DNA of 64,000 bases from Cristatella mucedo. Its lineage: Eukaryota > Bryozoa > Phylactolaemata > Cristatellidae. The notes beneath the pieces were generated by a model that saw nothing but the letters and a program-made list of their open reading frames with translations, was not told the origin of the DNA and did no database searches. The stretch lies in assembly GCA_009760855.2 (NCBI GenBank), contig WPIO01000141.1, positions 435,501 through 499,500 of the forward strand. The letters run 5' to 3'. This document shows, piece by piece, positions 10,426 through 30,048 of the stretch. Made by a program: the position numbers and the translations under genes. How positions within the stretch are numbered: the first letter of the stretch is position 1; every line of letters starts with the position of its first letter.

Positions 10426-11688
10426 GATCCAACATAAGATGAAGTTAAATGGTTAGGATAGGTAGAGCGAAAGCAATTCAGGCTTTAAGCACACTGGTGA
10501 AAACTCTCCAGCCTAACGTCACTGTGTTTAAGCTGAGTGTACATGCAAACATGTACACGCATTGGTCCGATCGACCAGCTCGAAGGTGTCTGCGCTTGCT
10601 TTGATCATGAGTAGGGCAGCCTAACAAGAAGCGAATTGCGTTACACAATGAGTTACACAATTTGCAAGTAACCAGTGCGTGAACAAGTGATACTTGTACG
10701 TAACCAGTGATGCTGACGTGAAGTGCTCATATAGTGCCTGGTGGCAGCAATGCCATCAAGTGACAGGACCTTGGAGTGGGCTACCTTTCCAAATAAAAAT
10801 TCTTGACCTAGGTCAGTGAAACAAAAATCGCGCAAAAAGTCTGCGGCAAATTGCAAACACACCTACAGCAGGTATGGCAGAATGCATTTTGGCTGCACGA
10901 TATGACTCCTCCCCCTCGCCGAGCAGCTGGGACGGCAGCTACAGCAGCAGCGCACATGCACTAATGTGCTCTCTGCTCATGCCAATAGCCTCGGCAACAC
11001 TCCCCCATCAGCTGCTTCTGCTTGAACCCTGCAGACGGCGGCAGATGCCTTCAATGGCACTCCATGCGTCCCAGGCTTTTCGACTGCAGTTAAAAAAAAA
11101 TGCTGTCTCCTAGCAACTGGACACCACTTTCTTTCCAGCAGCCGCCTCGCCAGCTGCCGATAGCCAATACTCAGCCTTCTTCACTCGCTATAATCAACCT
11201 TTGCTGCATCGTCGAAGCAGTGCATCGCTACAGAGCAAGACCAATAAGTACAAGTATCTAGCTCGCAATGCATGCAAGGCAGCGTACACAACACTTCGTC
11301 GTCAACAGCTCTAAATTAAGCACCGTTGCTTCATGGTGTGTATGGAGGTGCAAGCATGTTTGCAACAGATGCATCCACACTGCAGTGACGCACGATGCTA
11401 CCCAGAAATCCACTCAGACCAAGACCAGCGAACATTTTAATTCATCTTGTCAGGTTTACATTGCTCAGAGATGGCGATGCTTCTGGCCAACATGAAGAGG
11501 GCTGGAGGGGCAGACAACATTATTGCAGAGCTCTGACACTCGGCAGGATGTGGCAGGTACAGTTGCACGTGGGGCAGTGGTCACACGACAAGCTGGCCGA
11601 CGACAGGAAGCAGGCTTCAGCAAAGAGCAGTGGTCAGCGATGGTGACTTGGTGGCGGCAGCTGTGGCAGCTGTGGCGGCAGCATAAGC
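10426..11688. other. No recognised gene; 3' flank of SRP19
   Basis: Downstream region of the minus-strand SRP19 gene. No canonical AATAAA on the minus strand close to the SRP19 stop was found, so the poly(A) site is not placed. Small open frames on both strands have no recognisable domains. Confidence 0.4.
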
Positions 11689-11840
11689 TCACTTCTTCTT
11701 GCCCCGATCCTTCTTCTTCTGGGACTGCTGCTGCTGCTGCGGCGCAGCCTGCTGCTGCTGCTGAGTGTGCGAGCCCTGGGCTTGTGCTCTGGACTTAAGC
11801 TTCGGTAACATTTCGCCAACGTGTAAGAGCACTGCATTCT
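11689..11840 (-). CDS. SRP19: SRP19 exon 5 (C-terminus, Gln runs, Lys-rich end)
   Basis: Acceptor with a strong pyrimidine tract (TTCGTCTTCCACACATTTCTAG) lies just 5' on the minus strand. Begins with two bases finishing a Lys codon, encodes [19 protein letters not shown], then two Gln5 runs coded only by CAG, and ends KKKDRGKKK with TGA at 11689-11691. Confidence 0.94.
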
Positions 11841-12349
11841 CTAGAAATGTGTGGAAGACGAAACAGCGGGTCCAATATTATCCGCCAGGCACTTGCTCAC
11901 AGCTCGTCAAATGTCAGACAAGCAACCGATGCATAGTCAACGAGAATAGCACATAAAACACCCACCATGATACCTAGGCGAGGCGTCGAGAGGCTTATAC
12001 TAAACAGCAAAGGCATGCTACGAAGGGTACAGACCTGAGCCAATGGTGCAAACAGTGTAGGACATGATCGCACAAAAGATTTTTGATTGGCAACCAATGG
12101 CTATCTCGTTTGCTGCATTATGCTTCACTCACTTCAGCCTTCCTGTGTCTACACCATCTGATCCTCTGGGTCACAGTCCAGGGGAAGTGGCGCTTGCACT
12201 TCACGAACCAGATTTCGGTTTTCTGCTGCTCCATATAATGAGGCTTTAAATTAGGTAAACTCTACTTTTAATTTTACGTGGGTGGCTAGCCACGAAACTA
12301 AATTGCGGATCTCCCCTACGGCACCCAAAAATCCATGTGCTACGCGACA

Positions 12350-12433
<84 letters not shown>

Positions 12434-15400
12434 TTCACGATCTACAGATGTTCACATATTCTTTGAAAATAGAATCCTGTAACTTCAAAAGGACAAGGGA
12501 TGAGACTCGAAAGTGAGGTAAGCCGACAAAGCTTAAAAGCATAAAGACAGGGAAGGAAAGAGAATAAAAAATCCGGTGAAATCTGAGAAGCTTGATATCT
12601 GACTGCTCGAGCCATTGCAGTCAATTGAGCCCCCCACCCCCAATCACAGCAATGCCATGTACAAGTGCCTCTGACATCAGTGACTCGACCAAGTCATTGA
12701 GATCAAAAGAGGATTTGGCATGGCTCTTCTGAAGTTTTCGAGTGACCTTCACCGGGAGGGCAATCGTGGCAAACAGCTAAGCAAAGGCAGGCATCGTAGG
12801 GCTCACATTTGAAAAGTAACTAAAGGGAGATACAAAGTAATGGTGACAATAGTAATAATATCAAAATCCTCACATCATAGTGCCATCAAATAACTAAATC
12901 TCTTTCTAGGCACTTACCATATGCTATAAAGGAAGCATGTCAATATGATTAATCACAACATGAACAGCAGCAGTATGCACAAGTATACACAATATAATTC
13001 AACAGGATCCAGCAAATGCTGGCATTCGGTGGCCGAGCCCATTTTGAGGATTGGATTTTCCACTTGCTGAGTCACACCGGGTTAGCACATAGCTAGTAAG
13101 TTGGTTTTATCGTTATTCAGTTTGACATTCATGACATCCTGTCTCGATTTCTGTAGCCCATTGCTAGCTTGTCTACCGGACTGTGCAATCCCGCGCTTAC
13201 AGCTGGTGCAAACTCAGAGAGCTAGGCTTGTCTGTCGTAAGCGTCGCAGTAGCCACATCACACTACTCTCGCCGACCTGCACTAGCCCCCAGTCTAGCGG
13301 CACATCGACTTCAAGGTTCTGTCAATCACCTCTAGGTCCCTACATCCGTTGGCACCAGCCTACCTATCAGATCTACTCCCCCACCAGGTTAAGTATGGCA
13401 CCAGCCATTTTTCGGAATCGAATCGCTTACCTATACCTAGTACGAACCTCAAATCCTTTATGGAGACCATGCCTTTAGCTCGAATGCTCCTAAAGCCTGG
13501 AAATCACTCCCATCTTAAGTCACGACATTCCCTGACTTGATGAGACTTGACATTTGAAAAGATTGCATGCTTATACGTGCTGACACTGTGCACGCTGCCA
13601 CTCACATTTGCTTGCTGACCCTGTGCATGTCACCACAAATCATGTTATGCTTGTTGTCATTGAGCGTTGTACCACTAACCATTCGATCATGCTTCTTTTG
13701 CAGCAAATGTAAAATGCCTAGAAAGAGATTGAGTTCCCGAGGGTGCTATACATTTTTTTTATTATTATTATTTGCAATAACATCCATCACTTTTAAGTTT
13801 GGTAATTCTTCTAAGAAAAATTATCAAAAACCAATCTGCCATCGAGTACGTCTCACCGACGAGGACGTCTCACCGACGAGGACTCGGGCAAGCGGTGACA
13901 GCATTTGGAGGCAAACACAGCCACTGAGGCAGAACGGTCGAAGCAGCTGCTGCCACGGCGGCGGCCATAGATTGTGCCGATCGAGTGAGTGCAGCTAAAT
14001 GTTGGGGCTCACCTCCTGTCTGCAGCAAGCTTCAACCATCGATGGATTCACAAAAGAAGCTCGATATCATGAGCTTATTTTATATCCACGCAAGGTATGC
14101 TTTGAGCATATGCACGAAAAGCCATCACTCGACACACATTAATTAATAATGATAATATTTTTGCAAAGCGCCCTCAAAGAACTGAATCTTTTTCTAGGCA
14201 CTTTACAGATGCTATATAGAAAGCATTACCAAATGATTGGTGGTAACATCAACAAACAGCAGGTACAGTGTAAGCAGGCGAAGGACGAATCACAATGACC
14301 CACTAAATCCTATAATAAACAGGTGTGCTTTAAGCTTTTTTTTTAAATGCATTTATGTCAGAGGACGTTGTGACGTACATCGCCAGTGAGTTCCACGGTT
14401 TCGGAGCGTAGGAACTAAGGCACGGTCTCCAACGGTTTTGAGGTTCGTATGAAGTATGGCTAAACGACTCGAGCCAGAAGAGCGGGTGGTACGATTCGTC
14501 GCCTGGTGGGGGGGAGCAGCTCCGATGGATGCTCAGTGGTAGCTCTATATAATATCCGATGGTCGACGCAGCTACCAGTCTAACCATCTTTCGTCACAAA
14601 GAATATACTATAGATAAGCGCATTGTACGGCAGGATTGTAGGCGTAGGGGGCTGCATAGCGTTGGAGAATAAGTAGTCAGGTGGCAAAACATGTGACAAG
14701 CAGACTCCTGGCCGAGGACAGATGCTGGTGCAGGGACTGGCAGTCGTGAGGAGGAACTTCAGTGTATGGGCCGAGAACCAGACCGCATAAGTAAAATAAA
14801 TGGCAACAATAATAATACTAATCATTTTTATAATGCCCAACGGGAATTAAATCTGTTTTCAGGCACCTCATATAAGGCGGAAAGGAAGCATAACAACTGA
14901 TTGGTGATAAATAGCACTCACAATTGCAGCACACACAAGCACATACAGACCAAGTGCTTTAAAGAACAGGTGAGCTTTGAGCTTTGCTGTTTAAGACATT
15001 AGGATAAGGCACGATGCGATAGAGGTGAGTTCCACACTTTAGGTGCCTGGGAACTGAACGCACAGTCTTCAAAGGATTTGAGGTTGGTTCGATGTATGGC
15101 TAGCAACGGAGTCAGAAGAGTATATGAAATAATAATAATAATAATAATATTGCACTTGATAAAGCGCCCTCAGAGAACTTAATCTCTTTCTAGGCTCTTT
15201 ACATTTGCTGCAAAGTGATATGCAATAGAATAGTAAGTAAAATCATGCTTGAAAAACAAACAAAATAAATAATATGGTTAGGGGTTACATGCACAGGGTC
15301 AGCATGCAAATGTGGTTAGTGGCAGCATGCACAGTGTCAGCACGCATAAGCACATCAATGACGAATCACAGGGACCCACTAAATGCTGTCCTAAATAGAG

Positions 15401-18400
15401 GTGCGGCAGGAAAAATACGTATTTCCGATAGGTCAGACAGAGCAAGAGAATCAAGGAACTAAACATTAGCAGCAGGATGTTAAGTCGATGCACTGCTTGA
15501 TCGGGAGCCGACGCAGGTCGCAGCTTCAAGAGACTACTCATGAAGCAGATGCAATGTTGACGAAGCCTAAGCTGCCTACGTTTGCATCAACCAAGCGTCT
15601 TGACGTCCAAAGAGCAAACCCATCCAGAAAAGAGGCCAATTTCATGTTGTAGCACACCGAATGCAAGGGAGAGTCAGATGAAGCAGCTGCTGAGATCGCT
15701 GCTCGTTTGGTTTGGCCAGCATCAATGCCAATGGTCAAAAGGTTTCGTGATCGGCCGAAGAACTTAGCAAGGTGGGAAGCATACATATATTGCAGAGAAA
15801 AGAAATTGTGATTCAGGTGCAGTCGGATATGCCAAATTCAGTGATGTTTACAGCACACAATGGCTGGGGAATATCTGAATCAAAAGAGTGATCTTTGCTG
15901 CGACGGGAGCGGCCACACATGCCTGGACTGACTATATTTCAGCCAAAGAGTAAGGAAGTCGGTGCACTGTGGTTCGGCTGATCAAAGTCAGTTGATACTA
16001 TACATGGACAATTTCTGGAATACAAAACCGAAATGAAAACTGACAAGTCCGACATACGGCAAGCCTTAGCTCATGGTGAGCAGGAGATTCCTTTGGGAAC
16101 TCACTGTTGGATGGGAGCGGTAAAACAGGTACCGAAGGACTGGTTCGATGGGACATCAAATGGCTTTGACATAGCAATCGCATGATACACTGGCACATGT
16201 CCATGAGCACACACGTACTATTTGGGAACTTCTCGTTGAGTGGCTTTCCGTTTTCGTCCTTAATCATCACCCGGATGCGACCTCGAAACTGGAGATCCCT
16301 GGGATACAGCTCTCTTGGGTACACCTTATTCTACAATGAGAGAGGTGAGCTGGCACGCAGTGCAGCAGCAGTCAAACGGCTCCACCCACGCAGTCGCTTT
16401 GCACGGCATCGCGAAAAAAACAAGCTCAAACTACTTTGACAGGCTGGCTGGACATAGAGATTCGTGCTAGAGGCCTTGCCAAGGCAGCCAGCCCAGGCCA
16501 GGGCAGCTGGGCCGGCACTGTCAGCGAAGCGCACCAGCCACGTGTGCCAGGCCGGTCACTGACCTCGACACCCAGAGTGAAACCGGCGGCTGCGCATATG
16601 TCGCGGATCTCCTGGTACGTCGGATTCGGCACACCCTACAAGCATTTTTGCATCAGCTGACATCCCACCAACCGTGCTGGCCAAACGACAGTGCAGCAAG
16701 GACAGAACAATGCATGCCATCCTGAGATATGAGCTGGGCCACACCGAAGGCTTGGCACACACTGTAGCAGAGCAGCCCATGCTCTGGCTGACGAATTGTG
16801 GCCAGAGGCATCAATTGCAGCCAACGGCAATCAATTCGTACCAAGATACAACGGCAGCTTGCACGAAGGCTTTACTGCAGGCGAACACTTGTCTGAGATT
16901 GTGAGCACAGCAATGTAAGCATGTCAGTTATGACTTTTTTTTGGAAATCATCGAGCAAGAGATGTCTATGAGCATGAAACCTCTCCAGAGTGCCTCCCCG
17001 TTGGCTGCCAAATCGCCATTCTGGCTATGCGAAACTAGATCGGGCAGGGGGAAGGAGGCGGCTGGATTGCCTGGCCTACCCACTTCTAACCGTATCAATT
17101 TGCTGGTGTACTTCCAAGCCGACCTGGAAAAGAATGCATTTGATCGAGCAGCTAGTACCCAGGCTAAAGTAGCTAAGCCCCAGAGAGGTAGGTGCTCCAG
17201 GCTACTTCGGAACGACCAGTAATAATGATAATAATAATGATTACTAATAACAATACTGATGACATTTACAGTACCCTCAAAGATCTACATCTCTTTCTCG
17301 GCACTTTACGTCAGCAGTATAGGAAGCACGTCACTTGGTAGGTAATAATGCACATAGCATCAGCACACATTAGCACAAGGTCTGTTGGCAACCGAATGCA
17401 TATCGAAAGCCGCTCAGGCTGTGAGTGCGCCATACAAAACTTTCCTGAGAAACACCCACATAGTCTTTATAGCTTTGTGGAGTTACAGACGGATATACAT
17501 AACATTACACGAAAGACGATTCGCACAGAAACAGCTAATGCTGCAACGAACAACTGGAGTTTTAATCTTCGGCAAAAAAAATTCAAGTAAGAACAAGCCG
17601 TTACATCAGTCGGCAGTGCCTTCCAGGCTTTGGGAGCATAAGAACTAAAGGCACGATCTCCAAAGAATCTGAGTTTGGTTCGAGGCACAGCTAAACGACC
17701 ACAGTCAGACGAGCAGTGGTTCGAATGAACACCAGCAGGCAAAGTACTGCACACAGCTAAATCAGAGTAAGATATTGAAAGGATCTGCAAGTGAATAACA
17801 GAACCATACATTCGATGCGCTGCTTGACTACAAGCTCGTGTAGGTCTGAGGGAGGCTGAGTAATAAGGCAGTGGCGATGTTAACGACATACAAACCACTA
17901 AATGCGTCAACAAGATGCATTGGTGCTAGAAGAAATACTCAGGGCCATGTTATCATTGTGAGTTGAACAAACGACTAGATAAACACACTGCCAGTCGTAT
18001 CAGCCCACATTTGGACTATTCAGCTGATCCGAATCCAAAGAAAGACAGAGGCAGTGCAAGTATTTAACAAGCATCTGCCAAGAAGCAACAAAAGACGGCA
18101 GTAGAATGACCCACTAAAGGACTTGCTCGCATTGGGACGAACAAGCGGTTTCAGTCAACTAAGTGAAAGACTTGCTCGGCCAGGTATCACAACACATTCG
18201 CTCAATCTTAACAGTTGGGGCATGCTAAACAAAATGGCTAGCTTAAGGTCTCACCGGTCTAGTTTTACCAAGGCTAGACAGCTGTGACTAGGCTATTTTT
18301 AGTGTGGCCACCAAAAAATATTTATACACAGCAAGTGCAGCAAATGACTGCTAGAGCAGTTTTCTATTCGACGTAATACTGCCATTTTAATTCGTTTAGC

Positions 18401-19204
18401 CAAGGATCTGCATACATTCTCATTCTGACCTATACGGACTGCCACTCCAGAGCTCGGTCACACCTAGCAGAACTGCTACAACAGCAGCTTCCCTACCAAG
18501 TGCCTTCGGGTCTTAACAAGGATAACTAATTACTTAATTGTCTGCCCATTTCTTGCACTTACAGATTTCGGAAACAAGCGTGTTGCGTTACGATCCTCGC
18601 ATGACGATTAAATGTACGCTTTCTTATAGCGGTTCTAGGATTTCTTTTTCGGCTTAGTCCTTAGCGGCCACTTCTCTGCTGCCTGCTGCTCCTTGAGATT
18701 GCCATCTAAGTCGCGGGTGCCCTACTTGCTTCCCGTAAGAGTTGCAGGCAGCTAGGTTAGCCGTGATGGCACACTGGTAAGGCGGTTGCTTTCACGACCT
18801 CGGCCCCAAGGTCGTGGGTTCGATTCCTGCGGTGGGCGATTCTTTATCGCCACTGCAAGCGGTGGTGATAGCCGTAAAGGCTCTTCTGTCGCTATACAAA
18901 AAGAGGCTGCTTAATCAGCTAGGATTTTTTTTTTAATCACCTGAGCATCAAATCCTGCTAAAGCTTTGGAGTGCTATAAAGGAGTCTGCAGAAAAAAATT
19001 ACTTGGTCTTAGTGTAGCTTCGATGCTTTACAAATGGAAATATATGTGCTCAAACAGGTTAGAGTGGGCGCACTTGCACGCGTGCGCATGCATACATACA
19101 CACACACACACACACAAAACAACAACAGCACATGTGCATGTGGTCTCGCAAGCACAAAATTTGCCCTGCATGTAAAAAAAAATCATATGTGGTGAGAGGC
19201 AAAG

Positions 19205-19302
<98 letters not shown>

Positions 19303-20021
19303 ATAGAGTGTGTGCACGTGTGTGTGTGTGTGTGTGTATGTGACAAAGAGTGAGTGAGGGCGGGTGAGATGTCGAGGAGATAAAGTGAGAGCGGCGGATA
19401 GATACAGCCGGATTGAGAAGCATAAGAGAAATACAGGCAGAGAGGGGAGAGACAGAGAGACATGGGGGCAGACACAGATTGATAGAGCAGGGCCAGGGAG
19501 AGACACAGGTGTACAGATGATAGATGGGTGGGCGGGCGAGTAGCTCGACAAAGCGTCCGCCATACGGGATCACATTGCATCCAAGTGCACCCACGACGAG
19601 CGGGGAGAGGGAGGGGGCAGCCATTTCGGGAATGCGCCACGGTGCGCGACAGCCAAGCTTTCAGTCACCGGCTGTGAAGGACGCACTGCTCGGCCGAGCA
19701 GCCAAGCTCGGCGAGGCAGCTGCGCTGCAGCAGCAACCGCAAGCACCAGCGGAGCCCCAGAATCGACTGGCAGAATGTGGCTGCAGCAGGCGCAGCCCTC
19801 GGCGGAAGCGGAACCTACCATTGACTTTGGAATACGTCTGCCCTCTGCAATCGTCTTGCCGCTGTTGACATACGCCGGGTATATGCACAGCCACCTGAAA
19901 AAATACGTACGCAATGTAAGCGCACAATCGCTTCTGCATCGAATTTTCACGAAAAAACGGCCATATCGTACGACCTTTCTCTATCCGTATGCTTCAGATC
20001 GGGACTCCAAGGCCTAGCCAT
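11689..20021 (-). CDS. SRP19: SRP19, signal recognition particle 19 kDa protein, five exons
   Basis: Binds SRP RNA and prepares it for SRP54; acts in assembly of the particle that targets secretory proteins to the ER. Five exons (19975-20021, 19819-19894, 16564-16635, 16219-16330, 11689-11840) join with matching phases into 152 codons; human SRP19 has 144. Family landmarks: [20 protein letters not shown] near the N-terminus, [16 protein letters not shown], then [13 protein letters not shown] and [11 protein letters not shown]. The C-terminus is basic (KKKDRGKKK), as in other animals. Start chosen at 20021: GCCATGG context and the only ATG that splices in phase into the CIYPAY exon. Odd: two pure CAG runs (Gln5-Ala-Ala-Pro-Gln5) in the tail. 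Head to head with PRORP. Introns hold LINE and SINE copies and microsatellites. Very confident. Confidence 0.95.
12352..12430. repeat. (AC)n microsatellite in SRP19 intron 4
   Basis: About 39 uninterrupted AC units. Source of false His-Thr and Cys-Val open frames. Confidence 0.98.
13026..13770 (+). mobile_element. LINE-A insertion with inverted 5' part (twin priming)
   Basis: 13026-13121 matches LINE-A on the minus strand (segment from KIGSA back to FLKLNDDKT). 13122-13770 matches LINE-A on the plus strand from the FVTSRLDFCNS segment to the 3' end with its TTATTATTA tail. The order and orientation of the two pieces, joined at their 5' ends, is what twin priming during LINE integration produces. 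About 200 bp of LINE sequence between them is absent. Confidence 0.8.
14140..14600 (-). mobile_element. LINE-A-related 3' end, variant
   Basis: Begins on the + strand with a degenerate TAATAATGATAAT tail, then GCAAAGCGCCCTCAAAGAAC and the usual 3' UTR, and continues into the C-terminal coding part (CACGGTCTCCAACGG, GGTGGTACGATTCG). Differs enough from the main copies to be an older subfamily. Confidence 0.75.
14805..15110 (-). mobile_element. LINE-A-related 3' end, old copy
   Basis: Starts with an ATAATAATACTAATC tail, hairpin region GGCACCTCATATAAGG, then GAACTGAACGCACAGTCTTC and AGGATTTGAGGTTGG, following LINE-A landmarks. Truncated at its 5' end. Confidence 0.65.
15125..15545 (-). mobile_element. 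LINE-A 3' end copy
   Basis: AATAATAATAATAATATTGC tail, then the standard 3' hairpin text (AAAGCGCCCTCAGAGAACTT) and 3' UTR up to CACTAAATGCTGTCCTAAAT; the coding part after that is only partly recognisable. Confidence 0.8.
16219..16330 (-). CDS. SRP19: SRP19 exon 4
   Basis: Acceptor CTCTCATTGTAG and donor GTACGT on the minus strand. Starts phase 0 and encodes [20 protein letters not shown] and then [14 protein letters not shown]; ends one base into the next codon, completed by exon 5. The RGR(I/V)RV core is the part of SRP19 that contacts SRP RNA in known structures. Confidence 0.95.
16564..16635 (-). CDS. SRP19: SRP19 exon 3
   Basis: 72 bases, phase 0 at both ends, acceptor TGCTTGTAG and donor GTCAGT. 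Encodes [20 protein letters not shown] and LGVE, the counterpart of the helix that follows the RRIP motif in SRP19. Confidence 0.94.
17218..17915 (-). mobile_element. LINE-A 3' end interrupted by LINE-B
   Basis: LINE-A text runs from an AATAATGATAATAATAATG tail at 17218 to about 17375, stops at CATTAGCACAAGG, and resumes at about 17512 with AAAGACGATTCGCACAG, exactly where the LINE-A 3' UTR should continue. The gap is filled by a LINE-B 3' end on the opposite strand. LINE-A then continues to about 17915. Confidence 0.82.
17376..17511 (+). mobile_element. LINE-B 3' end inserted in LINE-A
   Basis: 136 bases of LINE-B 3' end (TCTGTTGGCAACCGAATGCA to the ACATAACATTACA tail) placed inside a LINE-A copy. 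The flanks look like a short imperfect target duplication around CACAAGG / CACGAAAG. Confidence 0.85.
17916..18756. other. No recognised gene or repeat in SRP19 intron 2
   Basis: Nothing identifiable; only short open frames. Confidence 0.4.
18757..18937 (+). mobile_element. SINE-A, best-preserved copy
   Basis: tRNA-like head with A box TGGCACACTGG (18767-18777) and a perfect B box GGTTCGATTCC (18817-18827), as needed for RNA polymerase III. The body follows: TTTATCGCCACTGCAAGCGG, TAGCCGTAAAGGCT and GAGGCTGCTTAATCAGCTAG, ending in a T run. The body can form two small hairpins (CCAC with GTGG; AGCC with GGCT). Seven copies in this window; parent tRNA not determined. Confidence 0.88.
19207..19296. 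repeat. (AG)n microsatellite in SRP19 intron 2
   Basis: About 45 AG units, followed by a short (GT)n at 19317-19338. Purine strand is +. Confidence 0.98.
19819..19894 (-). CDS. SRP19: SRP19 exon 2
   Basis: Acceptor GTATTTTTTCAG and donor GTAGGT on the minus strand. First base completes an Arg codon; then [20 protein letters not shown] and IPKSM, the most conserved stretch of SRP19. An open frame on the opposite strand here is only its shadow. Confidence 0.96.
19975..20021 (-). CDS. SRP19: SRP19 exon 1 (start codon)
   Basis: ATG at 20019-20021 in a strong GCCATGG context. Encodes [15 protein letters not shown] and two bases of Arg, then donor GTCGTA. The joined text [12 protein letters not shown] matches the position of the start in other animals. 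Confidence 0.9.
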
Positions 20022-20190
20022 GGCCACCGCAGCAGTCGGCGAGCCCACTACTGAGAGCGCGGTCGTCGTTTCCGGTTGAGACAAGGTGAAGGCTGACACA
20101 GCGATTCCGTTTCGTCAGTGCGCATGGTCCGCTCGCTGTCATCTTCGCCCGAGCCCGAGCATTGCTGCCGCTCGTCATCGGCTGTAGCGA
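20022..20190. promoter_or_regulatory. Probable bidirectional promoter, SRP19 / PRORP
   Basis: Only 169 bp separate the two divergent start codons, so both 5' UTRs and the core promoters must lie here or overlap the first exons. The stretch is GC- and CpG-rich with no TATA box. A CCGGAA core (ETS/GABP type) is present on the minus strand at 20070-20075. Function is inferred from layout. Confidence 0.6.
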
Positions 20191-29002
<8,812 letters not shown>

Positions 29003-29521
29003 CAGGACGTACGGCACTGTCCTGAACAAAGAAACCACTCGGCCTAATTCGGCGAGCAGCCGCCGGAGGAGCAGCTGCCGGAAAGACTGTGACGAAGAAT
29101 GAGCCGCCGGCAATGCACGTTGCTAGTACTTGTTAGATCGCGCAGAGGGAAGGAAGGGCAGAAGCTGCTCTTCAGCTGCACCGCCAGCCACCGGCTGCTG
29201 CTGCTGTCTGCAGTCACCGTCGTCGATCACTTCGTGGCTCGAGCAGTGGCACGCCGTTTTGCTGTCGTGCTCTGAGCGACCGCAAGGCTCTCGGTCAGCC
29301 TGGGTGCGCTCGACCGCGGGACTGCCACCAGCTGCGCTCTGGCTCGCTGGGAGTGAGGCAGCACGGCAGTCTTATTTGCCTGGCCGGGTGCCACTGAGCT
29401 GTCGTCGCCGTGTGCGTGCAGCTCGTAGATTGTAAAATTATATATGTTTTTGTGCGATCAGCAACAGTCTGCTACTACCGACCATGATAGCTGCTCCGCT
29501 TTACACTGAACTACTTTCCGC
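29003..29521. other. PRORP 3' flank, no recognised feature
   Basis: GC-rich for the first 400 bases, probably 3' UTR. No canonical AATAAA was seen, so the poly(A) site is not placed. Confidence 0.4.
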
Positions 29522-29594
29522 CTATCGGATGCTGTTCGGCAGGTTTGCCTGCATTTCCCTGCACTTGGGGGGAGGGTAGAGGAGGCAGGCCCTC

Positions 29595-29951
29595 TTAATG
29601 TTCCTCGGTCCCAGCAGCTTCGGATGAACTCGGTCCGTTATCTGAATGGAGACAGCAGAAGGAGTGCCAGGAGTCGATGGCCTCATCTTCCCTAAAGCAT
29701 CGTAGCACGTGGTCGACAATTATTAGCCGCCTTACGAGACCTCTGAGCTCAGTTTCAACTTGTTGAACGGGCAAAGGAACCTCTTTCTTTCTACCTGGCC
29801 GATCCAGGGGCAGCGACCTGCACATACCACAATGTCGATAGTTCTGCTGTCCCACCTGTCTGCAATCAGGCAATGAGAAACACAACTGAGAAAAGGGTTG
29901 GATTGTAATCAAGTTTAGGGTTTTAGGATCAATCATACTTGACAGTGCCAT
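29595..29951 (-). CDS. Unassigned open frame, possible exon
   Basis: 118 codons from the ATG and about 144 codons open in total (upstream stop near 30030). The protein is mixed in composition, with a Cys/His-containing stretch (QQNYRHCGMCRSLP) and an acidic end (AAGTEEH). I do not recognise a family. A plausible acceptor (CTGATTGCAG) inside it at about 29865 could start a shorter last exon. No LINE match. Could be chance. Confidence 0.3.
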   Translation of the reverse strand: MALSSMIDPKTLNLITIQPFSQLCFSLPDCRQVGQQNYRHCGMCRSLPLDRPGRKKEVPLPVQQVETELRGLVRRLIIVDHVLRCFREDEAIDSWHSFCCLHSDNGPSSSEAAGTEEH

Positions 29952-30048
29952 TCCTGATTTTTGCCATTTTGAACCATCGCCGAGCTTAGAATCATTACGA
30001 CCTACACCGTTTTGAGCTGCATCTACAGTAGCAGCTTCTGCTCATGTC

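Noticed and set aside
18757-18840. tRNA gene
   Set aside because: Has A and B boxes but no proper cloverleaf, and the same sequence is dispersed with a shared body: SINE-A head.
19775-20017. Plus-strand 80-codon frame with a hydrophobic stretch and a GTAAG donor, looking like a small membrane protein
   Set aside because: It is the antisense of SRP19 exon 2 (CIYPAYVN), which is a far stronger match and splices in phase.
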